The translations under genes and the position numbers were made by a program. From assembly GCA_963738445.1 (NCBI GenBank), contig CAVTWS010000006.1:124001-188000 (forward strand): 64,000 nt of DNA. The letters run 5' to 3'. This stretch comes from CAVTWS01 sp963738445 (GTDB lineage: Bacteria; Actinomycetota; Acidimicrobiia; Acidimicrobiales; SHLQ01). Under the pieces are notes generated by a model. The model saw only the letters and a program-made list of their open reading frames with translations. It ran no database searches and was not told where the DNA came from. Below are positions 10,595-19,556 of this stretch, piece after piece (the stretch's first letter is position 1; each line of letters begins with the position of its first letter).

Positions 10595-11554
10595 ATGTCA
10601 CGAACGCTCACGAGGCGACCTGCGCTGCTGGTCGCCGTCTGCATCCTCGCCGCCGCCCTCACCGGGATGTTGCTCGGCCGGGTCACCATCTCGGGAGCCG
10701 CCACGAACAGCGGCGAGCGAGCCGTGGTCACCACGATCACGCCCTACCGCGTCTTGGACACCCGCGGTGCACCCTTCGGACCCATCGGCACGACCCCGGC
10801 CGGAGCCGTCCCCGTGGCTCCCATCGGTGCCGCCCAGACCCTGACCCTGCAGATCGGCGGCACGGGCGGCGCGACCGGAGTGCCGGCCGACGCGACCGGT
10901 GCTGTGATCAACATCACCGCCGTCAACTGCACCGCGGACTCCTTCATCACGGTGTACCCGAACGGAGCGGCACAGCCGAACGCGTCGAACCTCAACCCGT
11001 TCCCAGGCCGAATCACCCACAACTCCGCGGTGGTCGACCTCCCGGCCAACGGCCGGGTCAACATCTTCAACAACGCAGGCGCGTGCGACCTGGCGATGGA
11101 CGTCACGGGCTTCAGCGTGGACCACGGCCACGATGATCGACTCGGCACCGGCTCCAATGCGGTGACGATGACCGGCTTCGAGGTCATCCTCACGCAGCAG
11201 GCGCAAGAGGTGACGATCGCCCAGAACGGTCCGATGCGGCTGTTCGCTCGCTGCCAGGTGAACCAGGGCGGCAACGACATCATCCAGATCATCGCCGTCT
11301 CGACCGCTCCGTACATCGACGCCGACGGCTCGGCCACGCCGGTAGCGGCCAATGTGGAGACCATTCTCGATTCCGAGACTCAGCCCACGAATACTCCGGG
11401 TGTCGACAATGGAGATGTTGATCTCGCAGGGGTCTTCGATGCATCGGGCAGATTCATCGGGGCCAGTGGAGAAGACTTTGTCTTCGGCGTGAACATCTTC
11501 GGCAACCGCTGCTACGCCCGCGGCATCGTGGAGACCATGCCCAACGTGCGCTGA
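10595..11554 (+). CDS. Secreted protein with actinobacterial surface-repeat domain, paralogue 1
   Basis: The 319-residue product starts MSRTLTRRPALLVAVCILA, a twin-basic N-region and hydrophobic core typical of a signal peptide or membrane anchor. The first part of the mature chain (INITAVNCTADSFITVYP, NASNLNPFPGRITHNSAVV, FNNAGACDLAMDVTGF) matches a widespread but uncharacterised actinobacterial extracellular domain. The C-terminal third is unique to this copy. ATG 10595 follows GGGAGAAG by about 7 bases. Paralogues lie at 11743 and 17229 and a remnant at 18490. Binding or adhesion is a guess; no catalytic motif is seen. Confidence 0.85.
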   Translation: MSRTLTRRPALLVAVCILAAALTGMLLGRVTISGAATNSGERAVVTTITPYRVLDTRGAPFGPIGTTPAGAVPVAPIGAAQTLTLQIGGTGGATGVPADATGAVINITAVNCTADSFITVYPNGAAQPNASNLNPFPGRITHNSAVVDLPANGRVNIFNNAGACDLAMDVTGFSVDHGHDDRLGTGSNAVTMTGFEVILTQQAQEVTIAQNGPMRLFARCQVNQGGNDIIQIIAVSTAPYIDADGSATPVAANVETILDSETQPTNTPGVDNGDVDLAGVFDASGRFIGASGEDFVFGVNIFGNRCYARGIVETMPNVR

Positions 11555-11600
11555 CGCAGCGTGATCGCGGGACGCCTTCGCGCTCCCCGATGACACCTGA

Positions 11601-11630
11601 GAGTGGGGCGCCCTCCGGGGCGCCCCACTC
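11601..11630. terminator. Hairpin terminator with UCCG loop
   Basis: GAGTGGGGCGCCC and its exact complement flank a TCCG loop, giving a 13-bp perfect stem. UCCG is a UNCG-family stable tetraloop closed by a C-G pair. It lies 47 bases after the stop of paralogue 1. No T-run follows, as is common in actinobacteria. Confidence 0.75.
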
Positions 11631-11742
11631 TGCGTAGGCGTCGTGGTCGGCGGGGGCTACGGGTCCCCGGTGGCGCGATCGTCGACCGACTACCGTTCGA
11701 TCCGGCGGGCCACATCGGTCCGTCCCGATACGGGAGACGAAC

Positions 11743-12668
11743 ATGTCACGAACCCTCACCAGGCGACCGGCGTTGCTGGTAGCCGTCTGCATATTCGCGG
11801 CAGCCCTGACCGGCATGATGCTCGGCCGGGTCACCATCTCGGGCGCCGCGCCCGGCGCGGACCCACGGCCTGTGGTCGAGCCGGTCACGCCTTGCCGCAT
11901 ACTCGAAACCCGAGGCGCCGGCAGCGGCGGACCGAACGGCGTACCTGCCGCAGTGCCACTCAACCCCGGGCAGACCCTGACCCTTCAGGTCACCGGTGCC
12001 ACCGGGCAAGGCGGCTGCACCGTCGCCGCCGGACTCGTCGGGGCGGTGCTCAACGTCACCGCCGTCAACGCGTCCGTCGACACGTTCCTCACCGTGTTCC
12101 CATGCGATGCCGCACGACCGAACGCATCCACGTTGAACCCGTTCCCCAACCGGATCACGTTCAACAGCGCCACGGTCGACCTCTCGGCCACCGGCACCGT
12201 GTGCATCTTCAACAACGCCGGCACCGTCGACGTGCTCGCCGACGTCACCGGCATCATGTACAACCACACCCACACCGAATGGCTCGGCAACGCCACCATC
12301 CCGTCCGGCGCCACGGTCATCGGTGTGGAGCGACTGGACCTCGACGCCAACGGCCCGGGTTCGGACTTCTGGTCTCACCCAACCTTCCTGGTCGGGCTCC
12401 GGCCGCGCTCACAGACACGACGGTGAACTTCGCCGCCGCGACAGGAGTGGCCGACGCAGACGCCACCTGCACCGGCACATCTAGCAACCCGACGGCTCCG
12501 GCCGGCAAAGTGTGCATCTATGTCGCCGCGTCAGGCCAGGCCTCCAATATCAGTGGGTTTCGGTCCAACACCCTCAGCCCTGCAGATCGCGGGTTCCGCG
12601 TTACCTGGACTCTCGACAGCCATCAACGACACCTACCTCAAGGTCGCTGGGCCTACACCGCGCCTTGA
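11743..12668 (+). CDS. Secreted surface-domain protein, paralogue 2 (frameshifted)
   Basis: Shares the MSRTLTRRPALLV signal segment, TPCRILETRGAGSGGPNG, AVLNVTAVNASVDTFLTVFP, FNSATVDLSATGTVCIFNN and YNHTHTEWLGNATIPSG with paralogue 3. Near 12380 the frame changes: the coding stretch up to 12426 diverges while the next frame continues with LPGRAPAALTDTTVNF and ends WAYTAP, matching paralogue 3. A further pair of compensating shifts may lie near 12600-12650. Possible sequence error or a recent pseudogene. The upstream ribosome-binding GGGAG is present 9 bases before ATG 11743. Confidence 0.8.
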
Positions 12669-12679
12669 ACCCGTCTGAC

Positions 12680-12719
12680 GTGAGAGGGGCGCCCCCTAGC
12701 GGGGGGGCTCCCTTCTCAC
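12680..12719. terminator. Imperfect hairpin after paralogue 2
   Basis: GTGAGAGGGGCGCCCC pairs with GGGGGGCTCCCTTCTCAC with a few mismatches, about 12 bases after the TGA. It is weaker than the terminators of the other two paralogues. Confidence 0.55.
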
Positions 12720-12894
12720 GTTCGGTATCACTAGCTAGCCCCGGCACGCCACCGAGGCCAGGCTGATCCTCGGGCGAGCGAGCGGCGCAGAGCTGCGTTC
12801 CCGCGGCGCAGTCGGGGTCGCCCTCGGTCAGTGGCGGCGCCATCGCCTACAGTCCGAGGATGCGCAGATCGAAGCCGTCACCGTCCGGTGGGCG

Positions 12895-14385
12895 ATGATC
12901 GGATCGGTCGTGTTCATCGACGCTCGCCGCCGGCTGCGGCACCGACTCGTCGACCTCTACGATCGCCGGAGTCGCCCGAGGTGGTCGACACGACGGCCCC
13001 GAGCGACGACGCTCCTGCGGACGACACATCAGCACCAGACCGACGACACCGGCGCGCCGACACCGTCAGCTGGGGTCGAGGCCGCTCCGCTGCCCCCGCT
13101 GCCGGATCCAGCACCCGCACTGCCGTGCGACGGGTCGACGGTGTTGTGCGTCGATTCCGGGGCGAGCGGCGAAGCAGCCGACGGCACGGTGTCGCAGCCG
13201 TTCCCATCGGTGGCCGACGCACTGAGCGCGCGCGAGCGCCGGCACCACGATCCAGGTCGCGGCCGGCACCTACGCCGAGCCCGTGGTGTTCGCCGGTGTC
13301 GAGGATCTGACGCTGATCGGCGGCTTCGCCGCGGGAGGCGACTTCTCCGCCCGCGATTCGCAGGCCAACGAGACGGTGCTCCAGGGGACGAGCGAGACGT
13401 CGGTGGTCTCGATCACGGCGTCGACGGGCATCCACGTCGAGGGATTCCGTCTCACCGGCGGTGGCGGCTCGACCGACACGTACCGGTGGTACGGCGGTGG
13501 GGTGCACATCGACGCCGAGTCGACCGACGTGACGATCGTCGGCAACCGCATCGATCGAACGCGGTCGACGACCACGCCGACGTCGATCCGGGTGAGACGG
13601 AGGGCGGCGGCATCGCGACCTACGGCAACGACATCTCGATCATCGGCAACGTCATCGAGAACAACCGCGCCGGTCGCGGCTCGGGCATCTCGTCGATCGG
13701 GGAGGCGACGATCCAGGGGAACACCGTGAGCGGGAACGTCTCGGTGGGCGATCACGGCGGTGGCCTCTACCTCGCCGGTGAGCCGAGCGTCCTCGGCAAT
13801 CACATCGAGGGCAACCGCATCGGCGAGGTCCTCGGCTACGGCTGGGGCGGCGGCCTGATCGTCTACGGCGATGGCACGATGGCCACGCTCCAAGGCAACG
13901 TGATCACCGGCAACTTCGCGGTCGCGGCCGGCTCCGGAGTGTTCATAGACGACGGAGCCGACGCGACATTGACCGATGAGCTGTACTACGCGAACGAGTG
14001 CACCGTCGACGGCGGGACCGAGATGCTGGTCGACTCGGGAGGCGAGACCCCCACGGTGGCGCACCTCGTCAACGTCACCATCGCCCAGACGGACTGTCCG
14101 AACTCGGGCAACGGTGGAGCCCTCCTCGCCGCGATCTCCGAGGCGGGCGCCCCACCGTGCGAGATCACCGTGACGAGATCGATCTTCTGGGGCAACGGGG
14201 GCGACGACATCGTGTCGGCCGGCTGCGATCTGACGGTGACGAGCTCCGACACGGAACAGGCCATCGACGGCGAGGGCAACATCAGCGCCGACCCGATGTT
14301 CGTCGATCCGGCCGGCGGGGACTTCTCGCTCGACCCGGCCAGCCCCGCCGTGGGTCTGGGTGCCGCCGAGAGGCCACCGTCATGA
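12895..14385 (+). CDS. Secreted parallel beta-helix repeat protein (several frame changes)
   Basis: Repeated ISIIGNVIENN, ATIQGNTVSGN, PSVLGNHIEGN and ATLQGNVITGN units are the rungs of a right-handed beta-helix. Before them lie DGSTVLCVDSGASG and a segment VAAGTYAEPVVFAGVEDLTLIGGF that typically caps such helices. The start is unclear. A lipobox-like LAAGCGTDSS and an acidic Ala/Asp/Thr-rich linker are encoded near 12923-13020 but in other frames, so the N-terminus contains at least two shifts, with further shifts near 13240 and 13560. The last base of the stop overlaps the ATG of the next gene (ATGA). Substrate is unknown; related helices act on polysaccharides or simply bind surfaces. Confidence 0.7.
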   Translation: MIGSVVFIDARRRLRHRLVDLYDRRSRPRWSTRRPRATTLLRTTHQHQTDDTGAPTPSAGVEAAPLPPLPDPAPALPCDGSTVLCVDSGASGEAADGTVSQPFPSVADALSARERRHHDPGRGRHLRRARGVRRCRGSDADRRLRRGRRLLRPRFAGQRDGAPGDERDVGGLDHGVDGHPRRGIPSHRRWRLDRHVPVVRRWGAHRRRVDRRDDRRQPHRSNAVDDHADVDPGETEGGGIATYGNDISIIGNVIENNRAGRGSGISSIGEATIQGNTVSGNVSVGDHGGGLYLAGEPSVLGNHIEGNRIGEVLGYGWGGGLIVYGDGTMATLQGNVITGNFAVAAGSGVFIDDGADATLTDELYYANECTVDGGTEMLVDSGGETPTVAHLVNVTIAQTDCPNSGNGGALLAAISEAGAPPCEITVTRSIFWGNGGDDIVSAGCDLTVTSSDTEQAIDGEGNISADPMFVDPAGGDFSLDPASPAVGLGAAERPPS

Positions 14386-16155
14386 TCCGCAGGAGTCGAA
14401 CGAACCGACATCGCGCGGCTGCGACCGTGCTCGCGATCGCCGGGGCGGTGCTCGCCGTCGGACTTCCGACCCAACCCGCCGGCGCCGTCCCCGACCTCGT
14501 CGGGTTCCCGGGTGCGGAGGGATTCGGAGCCGCCGCCACCGGGGGCCGTGGCGGCGACGTCGTGATCGTCGACACGCTCGAGCCATTCGGCCCCGGTTCG
14601 CTCGGTGATGCGTTGTCGCCGGAGGACTGCCGCCCGCGGATCGTGGTCTTCGCGGTCAGCGGCGTCATCGAGGTGCCGGGACCGAAGTACGACATGGAGC
14701 TGCGTTGCGGCGACGTCACCATCGCCGGCCAGACAGCACCGGGCGCCGGGATCACCGTCCACGGCCGCGTCGACGGGTACGACGCCGGGGGCAACATCAT
14801 CATCCGCCACGTCCGCTTCCGGCCGCCCCCGATCACCGATGAAGAGGGTGCCGTCGACGATCTCGGCGTCCCGCTACGACGCACTGCAACTGGGCGGCAA
14901 CCCCAACACGATCCTCGATCACCTCTCGCTCTCCTGGGGCAGCGACGAGACGCTCGACATGTACGAGTTCTCTCCCGACTCGACGGTGCAGTGGACCACG
15001 ATCGAGCAGTCCAACCCGGAGGGCGTCGAGCCCCCGCACAACGACGGGCTGATCGCCGGCCCCGACAGCCCCCGCTTCACCGTGCACCACGTGCTCTTCG
15101 CCCATCACGAAGCTCGCTGCCCGGCGCTCGCCACCGGGCCGATCGAGCTGATCAACAGCGTCATGTACGACTGCCAGGACGCGATGGTCCACCACAACCC
15201 CGCCTCCGGCGAGTTCCACATCGCCGGCAACACGTTCATCCAGGGCCCGAGCCACGACGAGTTCACGCCGATGTTCTTCGACGACGAGGAGCCCGGAGGC
15301 ACCACGTACTGGCTGTACCAGAACCAGATCACCGCACCCGGCCAGTTCGAGGGGATCGTCGACGACATCTCGACCACACCGCTGGCCGAGGCGGCGTTCT
15401 CCGCCGGGACCGACGCGAGCCAGATCATCTCGGAACCAACGGACTTCACGGCCGAGGCCGTGACCTACCAGCCGGTGACCATGCAGACGCCCGGCGACGC
15501 GTACGAATCGGTGCTCGCCTCGGCGGGCGCGTTTCCTCGCGACGAGATGACCTTGGAGACGGTCAACGACGTACGCACGGGTGGCGGGGACTGGACACCG
15601 AACCCACCGGAGAACCTGATCGCCGGGTTGACCCCGGGTGAGGCACCGGCCGACACCGACGCCGACGGCATGGCCGACGCGTGGGAGTCCGACAACGGCC
15701 TCGACCCCGCGAACGGCGACGATCATGCCACCGTCATATCGTCCGGCTACACGGCGATCGAGGAGTACATCAACGGCCTGTCCGACGATCTGGTCGGCGC
15801 CGCGCCCATCAGCGCGTCGACCAGCCCGTCGGCCAGCCCGGGCACCGGCGAGACGGCCGCGGCGTCGGGCAGCGATTCCACCGCGAGCCCGTCGACGGCC
15901 ACGGCGGCCGCTCCGACGGCGGCCGACGCCGACGACGACCCAGCCGACGACGACGCGACTTCCTCGCTGGCCGTGATCGCCTTGGTCATCGCCGCCGCCG
16001 CGCTCCTCGTCGCGGGATTCGCCCTCTACGCCGCGAACCGCCGCCGGGCGGCGACAGTCACCCCGCCGGCGGCAACGGCCACCCCGCCGGCGGCAACGGC
16101 CCATCTCCGACCGCCACCTCCTCCACCCACCTCTGAAGGGCACGATCGTCCATGA
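14382..16155 (+). CDS. Secreted PL1-like pectate lyase with C-terminal membrane anchor (frameshifted)
   Basis: A signal peptide (RAAATVLAIAGAVLAVGLP) is followed by FPGAEGFGAAATGGRGGD, VVFAVSGVIEVPG, ITIAGQTAPGAGITV-like and IIIRHVRFR, the start of the PL1/pectate-lyase beta-helix family. The frame switches near 14868, after which ILDHLSLSWGSDE and the rest continue. Near the end, DTDADGMADAWE is a Ca-binding thrombospondin-3-like motif, then a Ser/Thr/Ala linker and a hydrophobic segment (VIALVIAAAALLVAGFALYA) with basic residues, consistent with anchoring in the cell envelope. Whether the enzyme cleaves pectate or another polyuronide cannot be told. It forms an operon with the genes on each side (4-base overlaps). 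Confidence 0.8.
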
Positions 16156-17129
16156 CCTCCGCCCCCACCCCCGACCCCATGTCGATTCGTCGCCGCACCG
16201 CGTGGCGGCCGGACTCGTGCAAAAGGAGGCAGTGCCGGCGAACGTTGGTGATCGCCGCGGCCCTCGTCGTGTTCACGGCCGGGTGCGGCAGCTCCGACCC
16301 GGATGGGGCCAGTGAGGAGGCGGTCGACGCAACCGACGAGTCGACGAACACCGAGGAGTCGACCACGACGAATGAAGCAGGCACCGAGCCGGCTGCGGCG
16401 CCGGCGACCACGCTCGGTGAGGGGCCGGTCACCGTTGTCGCGCTCGGCGACAGCCTGACCTACGGCGAAGGCGACGACACCGGGTTGGGCTTCGTAGGAC
16501 GCCTGACCGAGTCGATCGGGGCGATGCCGGGCCGGGAGGGCACGTCGCTCGTGAACCTCGGGGTCTCGGGCTGGCACAGCACCGGGATGGTGGGGGGCCA
16601 AGACGGCTCGCCGGGTCAACTGCCGGCCGCGGTCGAAACGGTGACGGCGGCCGTCGCCGACGGGCGGGCGGTGCTGGCCACCGTGCTGATCGGTTCCAAC
16701 GACATGTGGTTCCTCTACGCGTACGGCTCGCCCGAGGGAACGTCACCCGCCGAGGAGGATGCGGCCGCGGAGACCTTCCGCGCCAACCTCGACCGCACCG
16801 TCAGCGAGCTGTCCCAGGCCGGAGCGGTGGTGGTCCTCGGTCTCCCCGACGACCAGTCACTGCGCCCCATCGCGCTCGACCTCGACGCACTCAACGCCGT
16901 CGTGTCCGAGATCACCGTCGAGGAGATCCAGCAGATGTCCGCCATGAGCGAGCGCCTCGACCGCGTCGTCGAAGAAGTCGCCGCCGAGCATGGGGTGGGA
17001 ACCGTCGACACCAACGCGCCGTTCTGGGCGGACGAGTCGACGATGGCCCCGGACCTGATCCATCCCAACGGCGACGGCTACACCATCCTCGCCGACCTCT
17101 GGATCCCGGTGATCGACGACCTGCTCTGA
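16152..17129 (+). CDS. SGNH/GDSL-type lipoprotein hydrolase
   Basis: The 325-residue product has a basic N-terminus, hydrophobic core and lipobox VFTAGC, then an acidic Thr/Glu-rich linker. The SGNH fold follows: block I ALGDSLTYGEG with the Ser nucleophile, block II Gly in LGVSGWH, block III GSNDMW with the oxyanion Asn, and block V DLIHPNGDGY with the catalytic Asp and His. Such enzymes deacylate or deacetylate sugars and lipids. Given its operon with the PL1 lyase and beta-helix protein, removal of ester groups from an extracellular polysaccharide is a reasonable inference. ATG 16152 overlaps the stop of the previous gene. Confidence 0.85.
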   Translation: MTSAPTPDPMSIRRRTAWRPDSCKRRQCRRTLVIAAALVVFTAGCGSSDPDGASEEAVDATDESTNTEESTTTNEAGTEPAAAPATTLGEGPVTVVALGDSLTYGEGDDTGLGFVGRLTESIGAMPGREGTSLVNLGVSGWHSTGMVGGQDGSPGQLPAAVETVTAAVADGRAVLATVLIGSNDMWFLYAYGSPEGTSPAEEDAAAETFRANLDRTVSELSQAGAVVVLGLPDDQSLRPIALDLDALNAVVSEITVEEIQQMSAMSERLDRVVEEVAAEHGVGTVDTNAPFWADESTMAPDLIHPNGDGYTILADLWIPVIDDLL

Positions 17130-17228
17130 GGTGCTGCCGAGGTCTGAGTTTCGTGCGTGTCGTCCACCTCAGGGCTACGGTCCGCGTTCGGCGACGCGTT
17201 CGGTGTCGCCCGAACGGGAGAAGCACTC

Positions 17229-18173
17229 ATGTCACGTACGCTCACGAGGCGGCCGGCTCTGCTGGTCGCCGTCTGCATCCTCGCCGCCGCCCTGACCGGC
17301 ATGATGCTCGGCCGGGTCACCATCTCGGGCGCCGCGCCCGGCGCCGACCCACGACCCGTCGTCGAACCAGTCGCACCCTGCCGCATCCTCGAAACCCGCG
17401 GTGCGGGCTCCGGCGGTCCCAACGGCGTCCCCAGCGCCGGACCCGTCCAAGCCAACCAGACCCTGACCCTCCAAGTCACCGGCGCCACCGGACAAGGCGG
17501 CTGCACCGTCGCCGCGGGACTCGTCGGCGCCGTCCTCAACATCACCGCCGTCAACGCCTCCGCCGACACATTCCTCACCGTGTTCCCCTGCGACGCAACA
17601 CGCCCCAACGCATCCACCCTGAACCCCTTCCCCAGCCGGATCACCTTCAACAGCGCCGCCGTGCGCCTCTCGGCCACCGGCACCGTGTGCATCTTCAACA
17701 ACGCCGGCACCGTCGACGTCATCGCCGACGTCACCGGCATCATGTACAACCACACCCACGACGAGTGGCTCGGCCACACCCACGACGAGTGGCTCGGCAA
17801 CGCAACGATCCCGTCGGGCGCGACGGTCATCGGGACCGACCACTGGGACCTCGAGGCCCCTGCCGCCGGCGACTTCCAGTTCTACATCTCGCTCCCCGGT
17901 CGGGCGCCCGCCGCCCTCAACGTCGCCGCCGACGTCAACTTCGCGCCCGCGACCGACGTCGACGACGGCGACAGCACGTGCAGCGGTACCACGACCGCGC
18001 CGACCGCACCGCCGGGCCAGGTCTGCCTCTACCTCGGCAGCCACGGCAACGCCAACGCGATCTCCGGCGAGACGACGAACCGGCAGCAGGACCGGGCCTT
18101 CCGTGTCATCTGGAATTCGCCGAACGCGGGCGACACGCGCCTCGACGTGGTGTGGGCCTACACCGCACCCTGA
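17229..18173 (+). CDS. Secreted surface-domain protein, paralogue 3
   Basis: An intact 314-residue reading frame with the same signal segment MSRTLTRRPALLVAVCILA as paralogues 1 and 2. It shows PCRILETRGAGSGGPNGV, AVLNITAVNASADTFLTVFP, FNSAAVRLSATGTVCIFNN and a C-terminal WAYTAP. It contains an exact tandem duplication of eight residues (HTHDEWLG twice, 17751-17798). GGGAG is 9-13 bases before ATG 17229. A stretch about 50 bases upstream (GGGCTACGGTCCGCG) matches the same position upstream of paralogue 1 (GGGCTATGGTCCGCG), suggesting a shared promoter. The function is unknown. Confidence 0.85.
   Translation: MSRTLTRRPALLVAVCILAAALTGMMLGRVTISGAAPGADPRPVVEPVAPCRILETRGAGSGGPNGVPSAGPVQANQTLTLQVTGATGQGGCTVAAGLVGAVLNITAVNASADTFLTVFPCDATRPNASTLNPFPSRITFNSAAVRLSATGTVCIFNNAGTVDVIADVTGIMYNHTHDEWLGHTHDEWLGNATIPSGATVIGTDHWDLEAPAAGDFQFYISLPGRAPAALNVAADVNFAPATDVDDGDSTCSGTTTAPTAPPGQVCLYLGSHGNANAISGETTNRQQDRAFRVIWNSPNAGDTRLDVVWAYTAP
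17751..17798 (+). repeat. Exact 24-bp tandem duplication inside paralogue 3
   Basis: CACACCCACGACGAGTGGCT followed by CGGC is repeated head-to-tail without a mismatch (17751-17774 and 17775-17798), adding eight residues in frame. Paralogue 2 has one unit at this position. Confidence 0.95.
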
Positions 18174-18199
18174 CCTGACGTCGACGTCGCGACGGCGTT

Positions 18200-18225
18200 C
18201 GCGGCGCTCCTCCGGGAGCGCCGCG
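18200..18225. terminator. Hairpin terminator with UCCG loop after paralogue 3
   Basis: CGCGGCGCTCC and its exact complement flank TCCG, an 11-bp stem with a UNCG-class tetraloop, 27 bases after the stop. It has the same loop as the terminator of paralogue 1. Confidence 0.75.
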
Positions 18226-18281
18226 GCCATGCTCATACGGCCGTCCGCCACACGCGCACCAGCGCCGGGTCGCCTGGCTAT

Positions 18282-18350
18282 CCGGCAAGGCGCGCTGAGT
18301 GCCCTCCGCTGGCGACCTGAGGGTCGTGGGTGGGAAAGCGAGCATCCACC
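18282..18350 (+). other. Structured 5'-leader-like motif, copy 1
   Basis: About 70 bases resemble 19486-19556 almost throughout. Three helices can be drawn: GGCA..TGCC, GCGACC-TGAG-GGTCGT, and GGTGG..CCACC enclosing a conserved AAAGCGAGCA. The last helix ends directly before an ATG at 18351. In copy 2 the corresponding helix is GGCGGG..CCCGCC, a paired change. I do not recognise it as a known riboswitch. In this copy the ATG leads into a short unconserved frame, so this is likely a displaced duplicate. Confidence 0.5.
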
Positions 18351-18489
18351 ATGCAGCCGGGTAGCGCCGCGGGCGCGCCGGGGTCCCCGGTGCGGCGGTC
18401 ACCGCGCGGCGGACAGGATCCCTTGGTCGCCCAGCGACTCTGGGAGAACAATATGGCCACCACACACATCGAGCAGCCCGCGGTCCTCC

Positions 18490-18675
18490 GGCACCGTCTG
18501 CGTCTTCAACAACGCCGGCACCGTCGACGTCATCGCCGACGTCACCGGCATCGTGTACAACCACACCCACACCGACCGGTACTACACCGAAGCCGAACTC
18601 GATGCGAGGAGCTTGTGGGTCACGGTCGAGCGAATACCACCGCCCTCGGGATCCGAGGCGGAACCGCAGGCCTGA
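18490..18675 (+). pseudogene. Remnant of a fourth surface-domain paralogue
   Basis: GTVCVFNNAGTVDVIADVTG and the following YNHTHTD match paralogues 2 and 3, then diverge into a unique tail ending at TGA 18675. The upstream two thirds of the gene, including the signal peptide, are missing. The region from 18360 to 18489 holds no recognisable gene. Confidence 0.75.
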
Positions 18676-18699
18676 GACCTCCGACGTGGCGACATCATT

Positions 18700-18727
18700 G
18701 CATCATCTGTAGAGATGGTGATGATGC
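18700..18727. promoter_or_regulatory. Candidate operator of vapBC copy 2
   Basis: A perfect inverted repeat GCATCATC (18700-18707) and GATGATGC (18720-18727) lies 5 bases before the antitoxin ATG. Copy 1 has similar half-sites. Autorepression by VapB or VapBC is the expected role. Confidence 0.55.
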
Positions 18728-18732
18728 TGCCT

Positions 18733-18990
18733 ATGCGCACCACGGTCACGTTCGACGAAGACGTCGCCCGCGAGATCGAGCAACGCATGCGCGAGCAGGG
18801 CGTGCCCTTCAAACGCCTCGTCAACGACCTGTTGCGTCGCGGGCTGAGATCCGACCCCGGCGACACGAACTACCGTTGCCCTACGTTCTCGGCCGAGATA
18901 CGGCCAGGCCTCGATCTCACCAAGGCGTTGGCCTTGGCCAGCGCGCTCGATGACGACGAGTTGCTGCGCAAGGTCGAGCTCGGCAAGTGA
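18733..18990 (+). CDS. vapB: VapB-type antitoxin, copy 2
   Basis: An intact 85-residue protein starting MRTTVTFDEDVAREIEQ, predicted ribbon-helix-helix DNA binding at the N-terminus and a C-terminal part (LDDDELLRKVELGK) expected to occupy the toxin active site. ATG 18733 is favoured over upstream in-frame Met codons because it aligns with copy 1 and leaves the operator free. The stop overlaps the toxin GTG by 4 bases (GTGA). Confidence 0.88.
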   Translation: MRTTVTFDEDVAREIEQRMREQGVPFKRLVNDLLRRGLRSDPGDTNYRCPTFSAEIRPGLDLTKALALASALDDDELLRKVELGK

Positions 18991-19418
18991 ACCTGATCGA
19001 TGTCAACCTCGTGCTCTACGCCACGAACGAACGCTCGCCACATCATGAGCGTGCTCACCGCTGGTTCGAGCAGACGATGTCGAGTGGTGAACCGGTGGGA
19101 CTACCGCTCATGGTTCTGCTCGCGTTCGTACGACTCACCACCAACCCGCGAGTTCTGGACCCACCGCTGTCGCCACAGCAGGCAATCGAATACGTCGAGA
19201 CGTGGCGCCAGCATCCAACGGTGGTCGTCCCCGAACCTACCGCTCGCCACTTCGATTTGGTGCTCGGCCTCCTCGAGGCCACCGGCACGGGTGGCAATCT
19301 CGTCAGCGACGCCCATCTCGCCGCGCTCGCCATCGAGCACCGGGCCACGCTGTGTTCGACCGACACCGACTTTCGTCGATTCCCGGGCCTGGTCAGCACG
19401 AACCCACTCGAGGAGTGA
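18987..19418 (+). CDS. vapC: VapC-type PIN-domain toxin ribonuclease, copy 2
   Basis: A 143-residue PIN protein with acidic positions in NLIDVNLVLYA, SDAHLAAL and STDTDFRRF. About ten residues differ from copy 1. It starts at GTG 18987 inside the antitoxin stop codon. The flanks of the two cassettes are also alike (after the toxin: CTCGCGGGCA, CGTCCATCC), so the whole unit of about 790 bases was duplicated or moved. Confidence 0.9.
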   Translation: MNLIDVNLVLYATNERSPHHERAHRWFEQTMSSGEPVGLPLMVLLAFVRLTTNPRVLDPPLSPQQAIEYVETWRQHPTVVVPEPTARHFDLVLGLLEATGTGGNLVSDAHLAALAIEHRATLCSTDTDFRRFPGLVSTNPLEE

Positions 19419-19485
19419 CTGCGGCCGCTGACCGATCACTCGCGGGCATCGTCCATCCGACGCTGGAAGCGAGATAGAGTCCCAC

Positions 19486-19556
19486 TCGGCAAGTGGCGCG
19501 GAGTGCCCTGTCTGTCGGCGACCCCTGGTCGTCGGCGGGAAAGCGAGCAACCCGCC
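19486..19556 (+). other. Structured 5'-leader-like motif, copy 2
   Basis: Same three-helix arrangement as 18282-18350, with GGCGGG and CCCGCC enclosing AAAGCGAGCA immediately before ATG 19557. A GGGAAAG ribosome-binding-like stretch lies within the terminal helix and loop, so folding could affect translation of the next gene. The assignment rests on two copies with one paired substitution. Confidence 0.5.

Noticed and set aside
12831..13310. Separate Arg/Pro-rich gene at the start of the beta-helix gene
   Set aside because: It shares sequence with the linker of the beta-helix protein in another frame and is best explained by a frame break in one gene.
18282..18350. Cobalamin, TPP, c-di-GMP or SAM riboswitch
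   Set aside because: The conserved core sequences of those classes were looked for and not found; only the helix pattern and AAAGCGAGCA loop are conserved between the two copies.
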